DNA of 64,000 bases from the NCBI GenBank assembly GCA_002344625.1, contig DDUE01000068.1, positions 11,688-75,687 on the forward strand, in the 5' to 3' direction. Below, one piece after another: positions 38,712-48,912 of this stretch. The notes under the pieces are model-generated. The model made no database searches. It saw only the letters and a program-made list of their open reading frames with translations, and was not told where the DNA came from. The stretch's first letter is position 1. Every line of letters begins with the position of its first letter. Source of the stretch: Rhodocyclaceae bacterium UBA2346. Lineage in GTDB: Bacteria; Pseudomonadota; Gammaproteobacteria; Burkholderiales; Rhodocyclaceae. The position numbers and the translations under genes were made by a program.

Positions 38712-39584
38712 ATGGCCGATCGAAAGAACCTATGCGTCATCGCCGCCGAAATCGTGGGCAGCCCGAGCCTGGACGCGGCACTCGGGGCGCTCGAGGCTCG
38801 TCATGCGGTCGACCGGGCGCTGCGGCGTGTCGATCTTGCCGTGGAGGCGAACAAGGGCACATCCTTCGGCCGTGACGGCACACGCGTCACGGCCACGTTC
38901 GAGCGCTCGGAACTCGCCGTGTTGGCCGTCTGCGAAATGCTGGAGCGGGTGAGCAGCCTGCCACCGCTGGCGGGCAAGCGTCTCGGCATCCGGGCCGGGG
39001 TGCACTACGGCCAGATGGAGTTCGGCGGCGAGACACCGGTCGGGGAAGGCCTGGACGTGGCGCTGCGGCTCATGAAGGCCGCAGAGGGCGGCGAGGCGCT
39101 GGCCACGGGCGCTGCCGTGATTTTGCTCCCGGCCACGACACGGCATTTCTCGCGGCTGGAGGCCGGTGGCCGCCCGGCGCTGCAGGATCTCGAATGGCCG
39201 CTCCATACCATCACGCGCCAGGCCGAAGTCGTCGTCTCGCTGCCGCCGGCAAGCCGTTTGACCCAGCGTCTCAAGGTCAGGCATCAGAACGAAGTCGTGT
39301 TTCTCGATGATCAGCGCCCGATACTGCTGCTCGGACGCGAGCTGGGCAACGATGTGGTGATCATGGATCCGCGCGCCTCGCGCCAGCACTGCCGCATCGA
39401 ACGCCGCCGCGAGGGCTTCTCGCTGATCGACTACAGCAGCAACGGCTGCTATGTGGTCGAGGAAAGCAGCGCGGAACGCCGCGTTCGCAAGAGCGAAACC
39501 GCGATCGTGGGCCCCGGCCGGATCGGTTGCGGCTTTTCGGCGAGCGAGGTCGAACGCGACCTGGTTTTCTTCGAGGTCGTCTGA
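38712..39584 (+). CDS. Cyclase-like (degenerate) plus FHA domain protein
   Basis: 290-residue cytoplasmic protein. Residues about 5-165 follow the class III nucleotide-cyclase fold (IRAGVHYGQMEFGGETPVGEGLDVALRLMKA in part: RLGIRAGVHYGQ, GEGLDVALRLM). The first metal Asp is replaced by Glu13 (IAAEIVGSPSL) and the second region reads GRDGTRVTATF, without the usual GD. The C-terminal ~95 residues are an FHA domain (LLGRELGNDVVI, RASRQHCRIE, DYSSNGCYV) able to bind phosphothreonine. Probably a non-catalytic sensor or scaffold. No kinase gene is adjacent. Confidence 0.8.
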   Translation: MADRKNLCVIAAEIVGSPSLDAALGALEARHAVDRALRRVDLAVEANKGTSFGRDGTRVTATFERSELAVLAVCEMLERVSSLPPLAGKRLGIRAGVHYGQMEFGGETPVGEGLDVALRLMKAAEGGEALATGAAVILLPATTRHFSRLEAGGRPALQDLEWPLHTITRQAEVVVSLPPASRLTQRLKVRHQNEVVFLDDQRPILLLGRELGNDVVIMDPRASRQHCRIERRREGFSLIDYSSNGCYVVEESSAERRVRKSETAIVGPGRIGCGFSASEVERDLVFFEVV

Positions 39585-39660
39585 GCCCCCGGCCTGCGCC
39601 CCTGAATCCTCGAACGGCGCTGACACCCGGGCATCAGGACCGCATCGATCACAACCTCCC

Positions 39661-40083
39661 ATGAGCACCATGCTCGCGATGGATCAAGGCACGGCGCTTG
39701 CCGCGCTCGCCGCCTTGTTCACGTCGGGCTTTCTTTCGGCAACGCTGCTGCCGGGAAACTCCGAGATCGCGCTGTTCGCAACGCTCCGGTCGTTTCCCGA
39801 GCTCGTGGCGAGCGCGCTCGTCGCGGTCACACTCGGCAACACGCTGGGCGGAATGAGCACCTACCTGCTCGCCCGGCTCCTGCCCAGGCGTGCCCAGCTC
39901 ACGCGCCTCGCCTGGCTGCAGCGGCACGGATCGGCAGCGCTGGCACTTGCGTGGCTGCCGATCGTCGGCGACGGCCTGTGCGCCGCGGCCGGCTGGCTGC
40001 GCCTGCCATGGCTGGCCTGCATGATATGGATGGCGGCCGGCAAGGCGCTGCGCTATCTTTTGGTCACGCTGGCCGTCATCTGA
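39661..40083 (+). CDS. YqaA-family inner-membrane protein (DedA/SNARE-associated-like)
   Basis: 140-residue protein with about four hydrophobic segments. TSGFLSATLLPGNSEIALFA and TLGNTLGGMSTYLLARLLPR match the YqaA branch of the VTT/DedA superfamily, where DedA proteins act in lipid carrier recycling. Role of YqaA is unknown. ridA-like gene follows 16 bp downstream. Confidence 0.85.
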   Translation: MSTMLAMDQGTALAALAALFTSGFLSATLLPGNSEIALFATLRSFPELVASALVAVTLGNTLGGMSTYLLARLLPRRAQLTRLAWLQRHGSAALALAWLPIVGDGLCAAAGWLRLPWLACMIWMAAGKALRYLLVTLAVI

Positions 40084-40099
40084 AGAATGGGAGTCCTCC

Positions 40100-40447
40100 A
40101 TGAGCATCGAACGCATCGGCACCACCGCGCGCTATTCCGATATCGTCATTCACAACCAGACCGCCTATCTGGTCGAGGTGCCGGTGAGCGAGAACACCCC
40201 GATAGCCGAGCAGACCCGGGAAATCCTGGCCAGTTTCGACAGACAGTTGGCACGCATCGGGAGTCACCACGGCCGCATCCTGTCGGCCACCATCTACCTG
40301 ATCGACATGGCCGATTACGACGCAATGAACACCGTCTGGGACGCGTGGCTGGCCGCCGGCACCGCCCCCTCGCGCGCCTGCGTCAAGGTCGCGGGTCTCG
40401 CGCATCCGGGCTGGCGGGTCGAGATCGCGCTGATCGCCGCCGTGTGA
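40100..40447 (+). CDS. RidA/YjgF family deaminase
   Basis: 115-residue protein of the RidA superfamily; RidA hydrolyses reactive enamine/imine intermediates from PLP enzymes. The key arginine is in APSRACVKVAGLAHPGW and the glutamate in VEIALIAAV. It has an AGTCCTCC-like leader (GGGAGTCCTCC) just upstream. In this window the PLP enzymes IlvA, TrpB2 and LtaE could supply such intermediates, but no linkage is shown. Confidence 0.88.
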   Translation: MSIERIGTTARYSDIVIHNQTAYLVEVPVSENTPIAEQTREILASFDRQLARIGSHHGRILSATIYLIDMADYDAMNTVWDAWLAAGTAPSRACVKVAGLAHPGWRVEIALIAAV

Positions 40448-40612
40448 GCCGCTTCAGGGAATTTCGGCTGATTTGCGCAGTCACACTGGGCGCGCCTCAG
40501 AAGCATTGAAAATCAATACCCTAGAAGCGTCGTGGGCATTGTTGCATAGCGGCATCGGGGCGCGATACGCTACAATACGAGGCTTTTCTGTCGTCCATCC
40601 CCGGAACGTGCC

Positions 40613-43600
40613 ATGACCCAGCGTTTGCGCGAGATCCCCTACAACTACACTTCCTTTGCCGATCGCGAGATCGTCATTCGCCTGCTTGGCAGCGACGCCT
40701 GGGGGACGCTCGAGTCCCTGCGCAACGAACGGGTGACCGGGCGCTCGGCGCGCATGCTGTATGAAGTGCTGGGAGACATCTGGGTCGTCCAGCGCAATCC
40801 CTATCTGCAGGACGACTTGCTCGAAAACGCCGCGCGCCGCGAGGCCCTGATCGGCGCATTGCGCCACCGCCTTGCCGAAGTCGAGAAGCGGCGTCAGGAA
40901 AGCGCCACCGAAGACCCGGGCCGCAGCGCAAAGGTTTCGGCGCTGGTGCAGGCGGCGGAAAGATCGGTAGCCGCCTTTGCGCGCTTTTTCGACGACACCG
41001 CCGCGCTGCGCAAGCAGGTCATGAAGGAGTTGTCGCGCCATACCCGCAAGGACAACATCTGCTTCGACGGGCATGCGCGCGTATCGCATGTCACCGACGC
41101 TACCGACTGGCGGGTGGAGTACCCGCTGGTGGTCCTCTACCCCGACACCGAAGCAGAAATGGCGCCGCTGGTGCGCGCCTGTATCACGCTCGGGTTGACG
41201 ATCATTCCGCGCGGCGGCGGCACCGGCTACACCGGTGGGGCGATTCCGCTGGACGCGCGCTCGGTCGTGATCAACACCGAGAAGCTGATCGACATGGGTC
41301 CAGTCGAGGAGATCGTCCTGCCCGGCCTGGGCACGCCGACAGCGACCATCCGCACCGGAGCCGGCGTGGTCACCGCGCGCGTATCCGACGCGGCGAGCGC
41401 GGCCGGACGTGTTTTCGCGGTCGATCCGACCTCGGCCGAAGCGTCGTGCGTCGGGGGCAACATCGCGATGAACGCCGGGGGCAAGAAGGCGGTACTGTGG
41501 GGCACCGCGCTCGACAACCTCGCCTGGTGGAAGATGGTCACGCCCGACGGTAACTGGTTGGAGGTCGAACGTGTCAACCACAACCTCGGCAAGATCCATG
41601 AACAGGAAAGCGTCGAGTTTCGCCTGAAGCGCTTCGACGCCGACGGCAGGAAGCTGCTCGCCGAAGAGACCCTGATCATGCCCGGCGCCCGATGCCGCAA
41701 GATCGGGCTGGGCAAGGACGTGACCGACAAATTCCTGGGCGGCGTACCCGGGGTGCAGAAGGAAGGCACCGACGGCCTGATCGTCGCGGCACGCTGGGTG
41801 CTGCACCAGATGCCGCCGGTCACCCGCACGGTATGTCTCGAATTCTTCGGCCAGGTGCGCGAAGCCGTGCCGGCGATCGTCGAGATCACCGACTGGTTCA
41901 AGCCCGGCGGTGCGGGGCATGCAGAAGGTGTTCAACTCGCCGGCCTCGAACATCTGGACGAACGCTATGTCAGCGCGGTGGGCTATACCACCAAGGCCAA
42001 GCGCCATGGGCGCCCCAAGATGGTATTGATCGGCGACATCGTCGGCCATGACGAAGATGCGGTGATGCGCGCCGCGTCGGAAGTGGTCAGGATGTGCAAC
42101 GTACGTGGTGCCGAGGGTTTCATCGCGGCCAGCCCCGAGCAGCGCAAGCGCTTCTGGCTGGACCGCTCCCGCACCGCCGCGATCTCGAAGCACACCAACG
42201 CCTTCAAGATCAACGAAGACGTCGTGATTCCGCTGCCGCGGATGGGCGACTACTGCGACGGCATCGAGCGGATCAACATCGAACTGTCGACGCGCAACAA
42301 GCTGGCGCTTTGCGACGCACTGATCCAGTTTCTCTCCGGCGAGCTTCCGCTCAACCAGGGGGACGCCAATCTGGATCGCGAGGAGCTCATCGGCGACCGG
42401 CGCCAGGCCGCGCTCGACTATGTATCCACGGTGCAGCGTCGCTGGCAGTGGCTGCTCGACAATCTCGACATGCCGCTGGCCGAGGCCGAGCGCCACTTCG
42501 AGACCTACGGCATCGCCGCCGGAGAGCTGACCAACCGCGCCGCCGATCCGGTGCTGTTCCATCGTCTGCAGGATTATTCGGTGCGGATCTCATGGAAAAC
42601 CGAACTGAAACCACGCCTCGACAAGATTTTCGACGGCACGCTGTTCAGCCCGATCCCTGAGCGTATCGCCAAGATCCACAAGGAGGTCTTGCGCGGGCGG
42701 GTGTTCGTGGCACTGCACATGCACGCCGGCGACGGCAACGTGCACACCAACCTGCCGGTCAATTCCGACAACTACGAGATGCTCCAGACCGCCAACCGGG
42801 CGGTCGACCGCATCATGGCGCTGGCGCGCAGCCTCGACGGCGTGATCTCGGGCGAACACGGCATCGGCATCACCAAGCTCGACTATCTCAGCGACGACGA
42901 GATGGCGAATTTCTGGGACTACAAGCAGAAGGTCGACCCGGAAGGCCGCTTCAACCGCGGCAAGCTGCTGCGCAAGAGCGATCGCCCTGGTGTTTCGGCG
43001 GGCAATCTCGACAACGCCTACACCCCCAGCTTCAACCTGATGGGGCACGAGTCGCTGATCATGGAACAGACCGAGATCAGCGAAATCGCGCACGACATCA
43101 AGGACTGCCTACGCTGCGGCAAGTGCAAGCCGGTGTGCTCGACCCACGTGCCGCGCGCCAACCTGCTGTACAGCCCGCGCAACAAGATCCTCAGCACCTC
43201 GCTGCTGATAGAGGCTTTCCTTTACGAGGAACAGACCCGGCGCGGCGTGTCGCTCGCCCATTGGTCGGAGTTCGAGGATGTCGCCGATCACTGCACCGTG
43301 TGCCACAAGTGCGAGAAGCCCTGCCCGGTCGATATCGACTTCGGCGACGTGTCGATCAAGATGCGCAACCTCCTGCGCAAGCAGGGCAAGAAAACCTTCA
43401 ATCCCGGCACCGCCGCGGCCATGGCCTTCCTGACCGCCAAGGATCCGGCGACGATCAAGATCATCCGCAAGGGCATGATCGATTGGGGCTACAAGGCCCA
43501 GCGCCTCGGACACCGCATCGGCAAGTCGATGGGCCTGATCCAGGCGCAGGTCGAGGCGCCACCAGCGACGCTCGGCCGCGCATCGATCAAGGCGCAGGTC

Positions 43601-44515
43601 ATTCACTTCATCAACAAGCCGATGCCTGGCAACCTGCCCAAGCGCACCAGTCGTGCGCTGCTCGACATCGAGGACGACAAGGTCATCCCGGTGATCCGCA
43701 ACCCGCGGCTCGCCCGCGACGAAAGCGAGGCGGTGTTCTACTTCCCGGGCTGTGGCTCGGAGCGCCTGTTCAGCCAGGTCGGCCTGGCGACGCAGGCCAT
43801 GCTCTACCACGTCGGTGCCACCACGGTGCTGCCGCCGGGCTATCTGTGCTGCGGCTATCCGCAGACCTCTTCCGGCTTCGAGGACAAGGGCCAGCAGCTC
43901 ACCACCGACAATCGGGTACTGTTCCACCGGGTCGCCAACACGCTCAACTATCTGGACATCAAGACCGTGATCGTCTCGTGCGGCACCTGCATGGATCAAT
44001 TGCTGAAGTATCAGTTCGAGAAGATATTCCCCGGCTGCCGGCTGCTCGACATCCATGAATACCTGATGGAAAAGGGCGTCCGGCTCGACGGCATCAGCGG
44101 CACCCGCTACATGTACCACGAGCCCTGCCATACCCCGATGAAACAGTATTCGGGCATCAAGGTCGCCAACGAGCTGATGGGCACCCGGGTAGACCTCAAC
44201 GAGCGCTGCTGCGGCGAATCCGGGACACTGGCCGCCAGCCGCGCCGACATCTCGACCCAGGTGCGTTTTCGCAAGCAGGCGGAAATCGAGAAAGGGGCAG
44301 CGGCACTGCGTGAAGGCAGCGTGCCGGGCACCCCGGTCAAGATCCTGACTTCGTGCCCGAGCTGCCTGCAGGGACTCAGCCGCTATTCCGACGATGGCGA
44401 CATCGAAGCCGATTACATCGTGATCGAGATCGCGAAGACGCTGCTGGGCGAAAACTGGATGCCCGAATACGTGCGGCACGCCAACAGCGGCGGGATCGAG
44501 CGGGTGCTGCTGTAG
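40613..44515 (+). CDS. DUF3683-type FAD/Fe-S oxidoreductase (GlcD-GlcF-like fusion)
   Basis: 1300-residue fusion. N-terminal DUF3683 region (about 1-170) precedes a PCMH FAD-binding domain (about 175-400, [17 protein letters not shown]) and FAD-oxidase C-terminal domain (to about 790, [12 protein letters not shown] and GEHGIGITK). Two [4Fe-4S] motifs follow: C832xxC835xxC838xxxC842 and C894xxC897xxC900xxxC904. Two CCG-type domains end the protein ([12 protein letters not shown] ... [15 protein letters not shown] ... CCGESG). The order mirrors D-2-hydroxyacid (lactate/glycolate) dehydrogenases in which GlcD and GlcF are separate. Substrate unknown; likely feeds electrons to quinone. Confidence 0.88.
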   Translation: MTQRLREIPYNYTSFADREIVIRLLGSDAWGTLESLRNERVTGRSARMLYEVLGDIWVVQRNPYLQDDLLENAARREALIGALRHRLAEVEKRRQESATEDPGRSAKVSALVQAAERSVAAFARFFDDTAALRKQVMKELSRHTRKDNICFDGHARVSHVTDATDWRVEYPLVVLYPDTEAEMAPLVRACITLGLTIIPRGGGTGYTGGAIPLDARSVVINTEKLIDMGPVEEIVLPGLGTPTATIRTGAGVVTARVSDAASAAGRVFAVDPTSAEASCVGGNIAMNAGGKKAVLWGTALDNLAWWKMVTPDGNWLEVERVNHNLGKIHEQESVEFRLKRFDADGRKLLAEETLIMPGARCRKIGLGKDVTDKFLGGVPGVQKEGTDGLIVAARWVLHQMPPVTRTVCLEFFGQVREAVPAIVEITDWFKPGGAGHAEGVQLAGLEHLDERYVSAVGYTTKAKRHGRPKMVLIGDIVGHDEDAVMRAASEVVRMCNVRGAEGFIAASPEQRKRFWLDRSRTAAISKHTNAFKINEDVVIPLPRMGDYCDGIERINIELSTRNKLALCDALIQFLSGELPLNQGDANLDREELIGDRRQAALDYVSTVQRRWQWLLDNLDMPLAEAERHFETYGIAAGELTNRAADPVLFHRLQDYSVRISWKTELKPRLDKIFDGTLFSPIPERIAKIHKEVLRGRVFVALHMHAGDGNVHTNLPVNSDNYEMLQTANRAVDRIMALARSLDGVISGEHGIGITKLDYLSDDEMANFWDYKQKVDPEGRFNRGKLLRKSDRPGVSAGNLDNAYTPSFNLMGHESLIMEQTEISEIAHDIKDCLRCGKCKPVCSTHVPRANLLYSPRNKILSTSLLIEAFLYEEQTRRGVSLAHWSEFEDVADHCTVCHKCEKPCPVDIDFGDVSIKMRNLLRKQGKKTFNPGTAAAMAFLTAKDPATIKIIRKGMIDWGYKAQRLGHRIGKSMGLIQAQVEAPPATLGRASIKAQVIHFINKPMPGNLPKRTSRALLDIEDDKVIPVIRNPRLARDESEAVFYFPGCGSERLFSQVGLATQAMLYHVGATTVLPPGYLCCGYPQTSSGFEDKGQQLTTDNRVLFHRVANTLNYLDIKTVIVSCGTCMDQLLKYQFEKIFPGCRLLDIHEYLMEKGVRLDGISGTRYMYHEPCHTPMKQYSGIKVANELMGTRVDLNERCCGESGTLAASRADISTQVRFRKQAEIEKGAAALREGSVPGTPVKILTSCPSCLQGLSRYSDDGDIEADYIVIEIAKTLLGENWMPEYVRHANSGGIERVLL

Positions 44516-44554
44516 TTCCCCGGACGGTGGATCCCGCCTGTCGGTGGCCGGGAT

Positions 44555-45328
44555 CTAACGTTGCCGCGGTTGCGAGCAGGCGCGCATTCCGGCAAACGCC
44601 GCGACCGCGCCCATCGCCAACCTGTATCGCACCGCGCGGCTGAGCTCGGTTTCGCCGGGGTTGATCTCGAGCGTGGGAATGCCGTTTTCGATGGCCCACC
44701 AGACCGGTCCCGATATGTAGGGAAACACGCTGGTGGTGCCGACCGAAACCACCAGATCGACGCCACGCGCCAGGGCCGACTCGAGGCACATGATTGCACG
44801 CTGCGGCAGCGCCTCGCCAAACAGCACGACGTCCGGGCGCAGCAGGCCGCCGCAGACAGGGCAGGCCGGCGGGATATCGAGGCCGGCGAAATCCGGCACC
44901 GAACGTGCATGGTGGCATTCGACACAACACAGGCGGTGGAGCGAGCCATGAATCTCGATCAGATTGCTCGAACCTGCGGCCCGGTGCAACCCGTCCACGT
45001 TCTGCGTGAGCACCGTGACAGCGGGCTTGGTCCGCTCGAGCTCGGCGATGAAGCGATGCGCCGCATTGGGTTGCGCGCCACGGCAGTTGGCCTCGATCTC
45101 GGCGATGTACTTCCACACGATGTCGGGACGCATCGCCATCATCGCACCCGACAGCGCGTCCTCGATCGCCAGCCCGTCGTCGGTCAGGCGCTCATGGTAG
45201 AGCCCACCGATACCGCGATAAGTCGGCAAACCTGAATCTGCCGAAATACCCGCCCCGGTAATGAACAGTATCGATTCGGCATCGTCGATGCAGCGGGCTG
45301 CCGCTTCGAGCACGCGGGTTTCGCTCAT
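44555..45328 (-). CDS. Sir2-family NAD-dependent protein deacylase
   Basis: 257-residue sirtuin. NAD-binding GAGISADSGLPTYRG, TQNVDGLH and catalytic His in IEIHGSLHRL are intact. Four zinc cysteines are present: CCVECHH and ACPVCGG. It removes acyl groups from lysines. The ATG lies inside the stop of the molybdoenzyme gene (TGATGA, 1-nt overlap), so the two are probably co-translated; the reason for this pairing is unknown. Confidence 0.92.
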   Translation of the reverse strand: MSETRVLEAAARCIDDAESILFITGAGISADSGLPTYRGIGGLYHERLTDDGLAIEDALSGAMMAMRPDIVWKYIAEIEANCRGAQPNAAHRFIAELERTKPAVTVLTQNVDGLHRAAGSSNLIEIHGSLHRLCCVECHHARSVPDFAGLDIPPACPVCGGLLRPDVVLFGEALPQRAIMCLESALARGVDLVVSVGTTSVFPYISGPVWWAIENGIPTLEINPGETELSRAVRYRLAMGAVAAFAGMRACSQPRQR

Positions 45329-47415
45329 CACGCCGAAATCGCGCCCTGCACTTCGACCAGGCAGTCGTAGATCACCGGCCCGCCTCCCATATCGGTCAGT
45401 GCCGACGAGGTGACCGCATTGGCATTCTGGCCGTCCCCGGAAAGCTTTTGCCACCATATCGACGGACTCACCACCACCCCGGGGCGCACCCGCTCGGTGA
45501 TCACCGCCCGCGCATGAAACGCACCACGGTCGTTGAAGATGCGCAGGCGCTGCCCTTCCACCAAACCACGCGCCAGTGCATCGCGCGGGTGGATCTCGAG
45601 TGCCGGTCCGCCTTCCCCGGCGAGAAAGCGCGGCAGGTTGGCGAAGCTGGTGTTGAGGAAATTGCGCGCCGGCGGCGACAGGAATGCCAGTGGATAACGC
45701 TCGGCGAGCACCGGGCTGCTGAGCGGCGACTCGAGCGGCGGCACCCATGCGGGAAGTGGATCCAGCCCGGCTGCGGCCAGTGATTCGCTGAAGAATTCAC
45801 ATTTTCCCGAGGGCGTCGGAAAGCCGCCGGCGGCGAAGGGAACGAACGGCCGCGGCAGGTTCAGGCGCGCCCAACCTTTCTCGGCCAGCGCCGCGGAGTC
45901 GAGGCCGAACGCGCGCTGATCGCAGCGCGCGAACGCCACCGCCGCAATCGCATCGTCGGAATCCGCAAGGGCAGGATCGGTGTAACCCATGGCCCGGGCC
46001 AGCAGGCGGAACACCTCCGAATTCGACTTCGCCTCGCCCAGCGGCGCGATCGCAGGCTGGTTGTCAACCGCGTAGAGGTGGCCGTACGCCTTGTGCACGT
46101 CGCGGTGCTCGAGCTGGCTCGTGGCCGGCAGGAGTATGTCGGCATAGTCCGCCGTATCCGTCTGGAACAGCTCGTGCACGACGCAGAACAAATCCTCGCG
46201 CATGAATCCCGCACGGACCCGGTTGCTGTCGGGTGCGACCGCCACCGGATTCGAGTTGTATACATAGATCGCCCGGATCTGCGGATCGCGCACCTCCAGC
46301 AAGGCTTCGCCGATCTGCGACATGTTGATGCGCCGCGGCGGAAATCGCTGCGGATCGGGATAGAGATCGGGCCGCTCGAGCGCATGCTGGTCGACCGGGA
46401 AATTGCCCGAGGTCGATAACACGGCGCCCCCGGCCGGATGGCGCCACGCACCGATCAGCGCGGGCAGGCAGGCGATATTGCGCACGGCCATGCCGCCACC
46501 GTGACAACGGTTTAGACCGTAGTTCAGGCGGATCGCGGCCGGCTGGGTGCTGCCGTAGTCGAGCGCTAGGCGCCGGATCGCGTCCGCCGGCAGACCGGTC
46601 AGCGGCGCGGCCCATTCTGGCGAGCATGCCTCGACCCGTTCGGCCAGCCGCTCGAAGCCCAGCGTATGGCGGGCGATGTAATCGTGGTCGATCAGATCGG
46701 CCTCGATCAGCACATGCATCATCGCCAGCGCAAGGGCGGTGTCGGTACCCGGCATCGGGGCGAGGTGGAGGTCGCACTTCTCGGCCGTCCGGGTCCGCCA
46801 CGGATCGATGCACACCAGCCGCGCGCCGCGGCGTTTCGCCTCCTGGATGAAGCGCCAGCCGTGCAGGTTCGAAACAACCGGGTTGCCGCCCCAGATGATG
46901 ATGAGGCGCGCATCGACGAGCGCTTCGGGATCCATGCCGATCGAAGCGCCAACGGTGGCCTTCCAGCCGGCGGCGCCAGCCGCCGCGCAAATCGTCTGAT
47001 CCAGACGCGAGGCACCAAGGCGATTGAAAAAACGCATGTCCATGCTGGCCCCCTGCACGAACCCCAGGGTGCCACCGTAGTTGTACGGCAGTATCGCGCG
47101 CGGGTCCTCGCCGGCAATGGCACCGAAACGCTCACTGATGATCGCCAGCGCATCATCCCAACCGATGCGCTCGAATCGCCCCTCGCCTTTGCGGCCGATC
47201 CGCCTCATCGGGTAAAGCAGCCGCTGATCCGAATAGGTGCGCTCGAGATAGTGCGCGACCTTGGTGCATAACGCGCCATTGGTAAACGGGTGATCGGCGG
47301 CCCCACGAATCTTGACCGCCTTGCCATCCTCAACCGTGACTTCCATGGCGCAGGTATCGGGACAGTCGTGCGGACAGGCCGCCTTGACGATCGAACTTCC
47401 GGCAACGCTCATCAT
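45328..47415 (-). CDS. Molybdopterin oxidoreductase with N-terminal [4Fe-4S]
   Basis: About 695-residue DMSO-reductase-family catalytic subunit. The N-terminal cluster motif is ACPHDCPDTCAM with the fourth Cys in GALCTKV. A bis-MGD binding core follows (IIWGGNPVVSNLH, LNYGLNRCHGGGMA, YNSNPVAVAPD, ADILLPATSQLEH), then the C-terminal dinucleotide domain (ALEIHPRDALARGL, WWQKLSGDGQNANAVTS). No Tat signal is seen, so it is cytoplasmic, and no electron-transfer or membrane subunit is adjacent. Substrate unknown. ATG at 47415 chosen; 47412 or GTG 47424 are alternatives. Confidence 0.9.
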   Translation of the reverse strand: MMSVAGSSIVKAACPHDCPDTCAMEVTVEDGKAVKIRGAADHPFTNGALCTKVAHYLERTYSDQRLLYPMRRIGRKGEGRFERIGWDDALAIISERFGAIAGEDPRAILPYNYGGTLGFVQGASMDMRFFNRLGASRLDQTICAAAGAAGWKATVGASIGMDPEALVDARLIIIWGGNPVVSNLHGWRFIQEAKRRGARLVCIDPWRTRTAEKCDLHLAPMPGTDTALALAMMHVLIEADLIDHDYIARHTLGFERLAERVEACSPEWAAPLTGLPADAIRRLALDYGSTQPAAIRLNYGLNRCHGGGMAVRNIACLPALIGAWRHPAGGAVLSTSGNFPVDQHALERPDLYPDPQRFPPRRINMSQIGEALLEVRDPQIRAIYVYNSNPVAVAPDSNRVRAGFMREDLFCVVHELFQTDTADYADILLPATSQLEHRDVHKAYGHLYAVDNQPAIAPLGEAKSNSEVFRLLARAMGYTDPALADSDDAIAAVAFARCDQRAFGLDSAALAEKGWARLNLPRPFVPFAAGGFPTPSGKCEFFSESLAAAGLDPLPAWVPPLESPLSSPVLAERYPLAFLSPPARNFLNTSFANLPRFLAGEGGPALEIHPRDALARGLVEGQRLRIFNDRGAFHARAVITERVRPGVVVSPSIWWQKLSGDGQNANAVTSSALTDMGGGPVIYDCLVEVQGAISA

Positions 47416-47495
47416 GCGATCCACAACTTGAGGGAAAATTGACCTGCCGGGACCCGCCCGGGCCCCGGCTCACGCAGACGCCAGGCACCTCCGGC

Positions 47496-48152
47496 TCAGC
47501 GCCGCTTGTGCCCGGATGCGAGGAGTTCGATGTAGCGCTGCCTGTCGGCGTCGAAGCGCTCACGGATCAGCGCACGCTCGCCCTCTTTCTGCTTGAGGAA
47601 CTCCTTGTGCGATGCCAGTTCGGAATCGATGACCTGCAGGGCACTCTTCAGATCCCTGGGAAGATCGCGGCCACGATAGAACTCAGTTTCCTCATCATAG
47701 CGCTTGCGCTGCACGAGCAATTCCTGCTCGCGTGCCAGAACCCCTTCCACGCTGCGCTCGACTTCGGCGATGGCGCGCGCTTCACGCTCGTCGATCGCGC
47801 CGAGGGTCGGATAGGTCTCGAACAAGGCTTCATCCTGGCGGCGCTGTATGCGATCGCGTTCTTCGGCTTCGGCTCGCGCCTTGGCCTCGGCCTCGCGCCG
47901 CGCCAGCTCAGCCTTGGTCAATGGGGCACTGACATGCCGGCGGGTGACCCCCTGCGAATTCATCTCGCGATAGGCACGCCCATAGCATTGCGACGGCAGC
48001 ACGTCGCCACAGACCGGCCGACCGCTATCGTCCTCACAACAAAAAATGCTCTTGCCCCCGCTCTTCCCATCCCCTGCCTGCGCATGCAGAGGCGGGGCGG
48101 CAAGCAACAGCAGCAACACCCACAAGAGGCTAGCCTTCGTCGGCGATACCAT
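47496..48152 (-). CDS. Exported coiled-coil protein with Cys-rich N-terminal domain
   Basis: 218-residue protein. A signal peptide ([24 protein letters not shown]) leads to a short Cys-rich domain, [22 protein letters not shown], resembling the DUF4124-type exported proteins common in betaproteobacteria. The rest (about 75-215) is charged and helical, with [18 protein letters not shown] and later heptads, a probable coiled coil. It overlaps pyrE by 23 bp. I do not recognise a function. Confidence 0.7.
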   Translation of the reverse strand: MVSPTKASLLWVLLLLLAAPPLHAQAGDGKSGGKSIFCCEDDSGRPVCGDVLPSQCYGRAYREMNSQGVTRRHVSAPLTKAELARREAEAKARAEAEERDRIQRRQDEALFETYPTLGAIDEREARAIAEVERSVEGVLAREQELLVQRKRYDEETEFYRGRDLPRDLKSALQVIDSELASHKEFLKQKEGERALIRERFDADRQRYIELLASGHKRR

Positions 48153-48777
48153 ATGTCTTCCGATAGTTCTGCACGGCCTCGAGATTGGCGGCAAGGTCCG
48201 CATTGTCGCCCAGATAATCGATGAGGTCGGCGAGGGTCGCCACGGCCACGACCGGAATGCCGTGCACCGACCGGACTTCCTGAACCGCCGACTGCGCCCC
48301 CGCGCCCCGCTCCATCCGGTCCAGCGCGATGACGACGCCCGCCGGGACGGCGCCGCCCCCACCGATGATTTCGACCGATTCACGCACCGAGGTTCCCGCG
48401 GAGATCACATCGTCGAGAATCAGCACTCGCCCCGACAGCGGTGCACCAATCAGGGTCCCCCCTTCGCCGTGGTCCTTGGCCTCCTTGCGGTTGAAACAGA
48501 AGGGCTTGTTCACACCCTGCTCGGCCAGCCTGATCGCCACCCCGGCCACTAGCGGAATACCCTTGTAGGCCGGCCCGAACAACATGTCGAAAGGAATGCC
48601 TGCGGCCAGAATCGCGTCTGCATAGAAACCACACAGGGCCCGGAACGAAGCGCCATCGCCGAACAGGCCGGCGTTGAAAAAATAGGGTGAATTGCGCCCA
48701 GCCTTCGTCACGAAGGCACCGAAGCGCAAAACCCCTTTTTCGCATGCAAGTGATATGAACTCGCGGCTAGTGTTCAT
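48130..48777 (-). CDS. pyrE: Orotate phosphoribosyltransferase
   Basis: 215-residue PyrE, which makes orotidine 5'-monophosphate from orotate and [25 protein letters not shown] (part: [17 protein letters not shown]), the flexible-loop [12 protein letters not shown] and PRPP motif [14 protein letters not shown] are present. It diverges from xthA with 135 bp between starts, an arrangement common in this group. Confidence 0.95.
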   Translation of the reverse strand: MNTSREFISLACEKGVLRFGAFVTKAGRNSPYFFNAGLFGDGASFRALCGFYADAILAAGIPFDMLFGPAYKGIPLVAGVAIRLAEQGVNKPFCFNRKEAKDHGEGGTLIGAPLSGRVLILDDVISAGTSVRESVEIIGGGGAVPAGVVIALDRMERGAGAQSAVQEVRSVHGIPVVAVATLADLIDYLGDNADLAANLEAVQNYRKTYGIADEG

Positions 48778-48912
48778 GTGGATAGGGTGCTATGGCACTG
48801 CAAACCCGCCCGGCCCCCGATCCAGCGCGCTGGATCAGCGTATGTCCGGTACCCGCCGAATCGGGAATGGGGCTAACATCGTGCCGTGTTCATCATCGGG
48901 AAACGTGCACGA

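Noticed and set aside
40448-40612. Sigma-54 promoter before the FAD/Fe-S gene (GGGCATTGTTGCAT)
   Set aside because: Spacing between the GG and GC elements is 8 rather than 10 bp.
40481-42562. 693-codon minus-strand open frame opposite the FAD/Fe-S gene
   Set aside because: Antisense of a clear protein-coding gene; His/Arg/Ala-rich composition with no recognisable motif.
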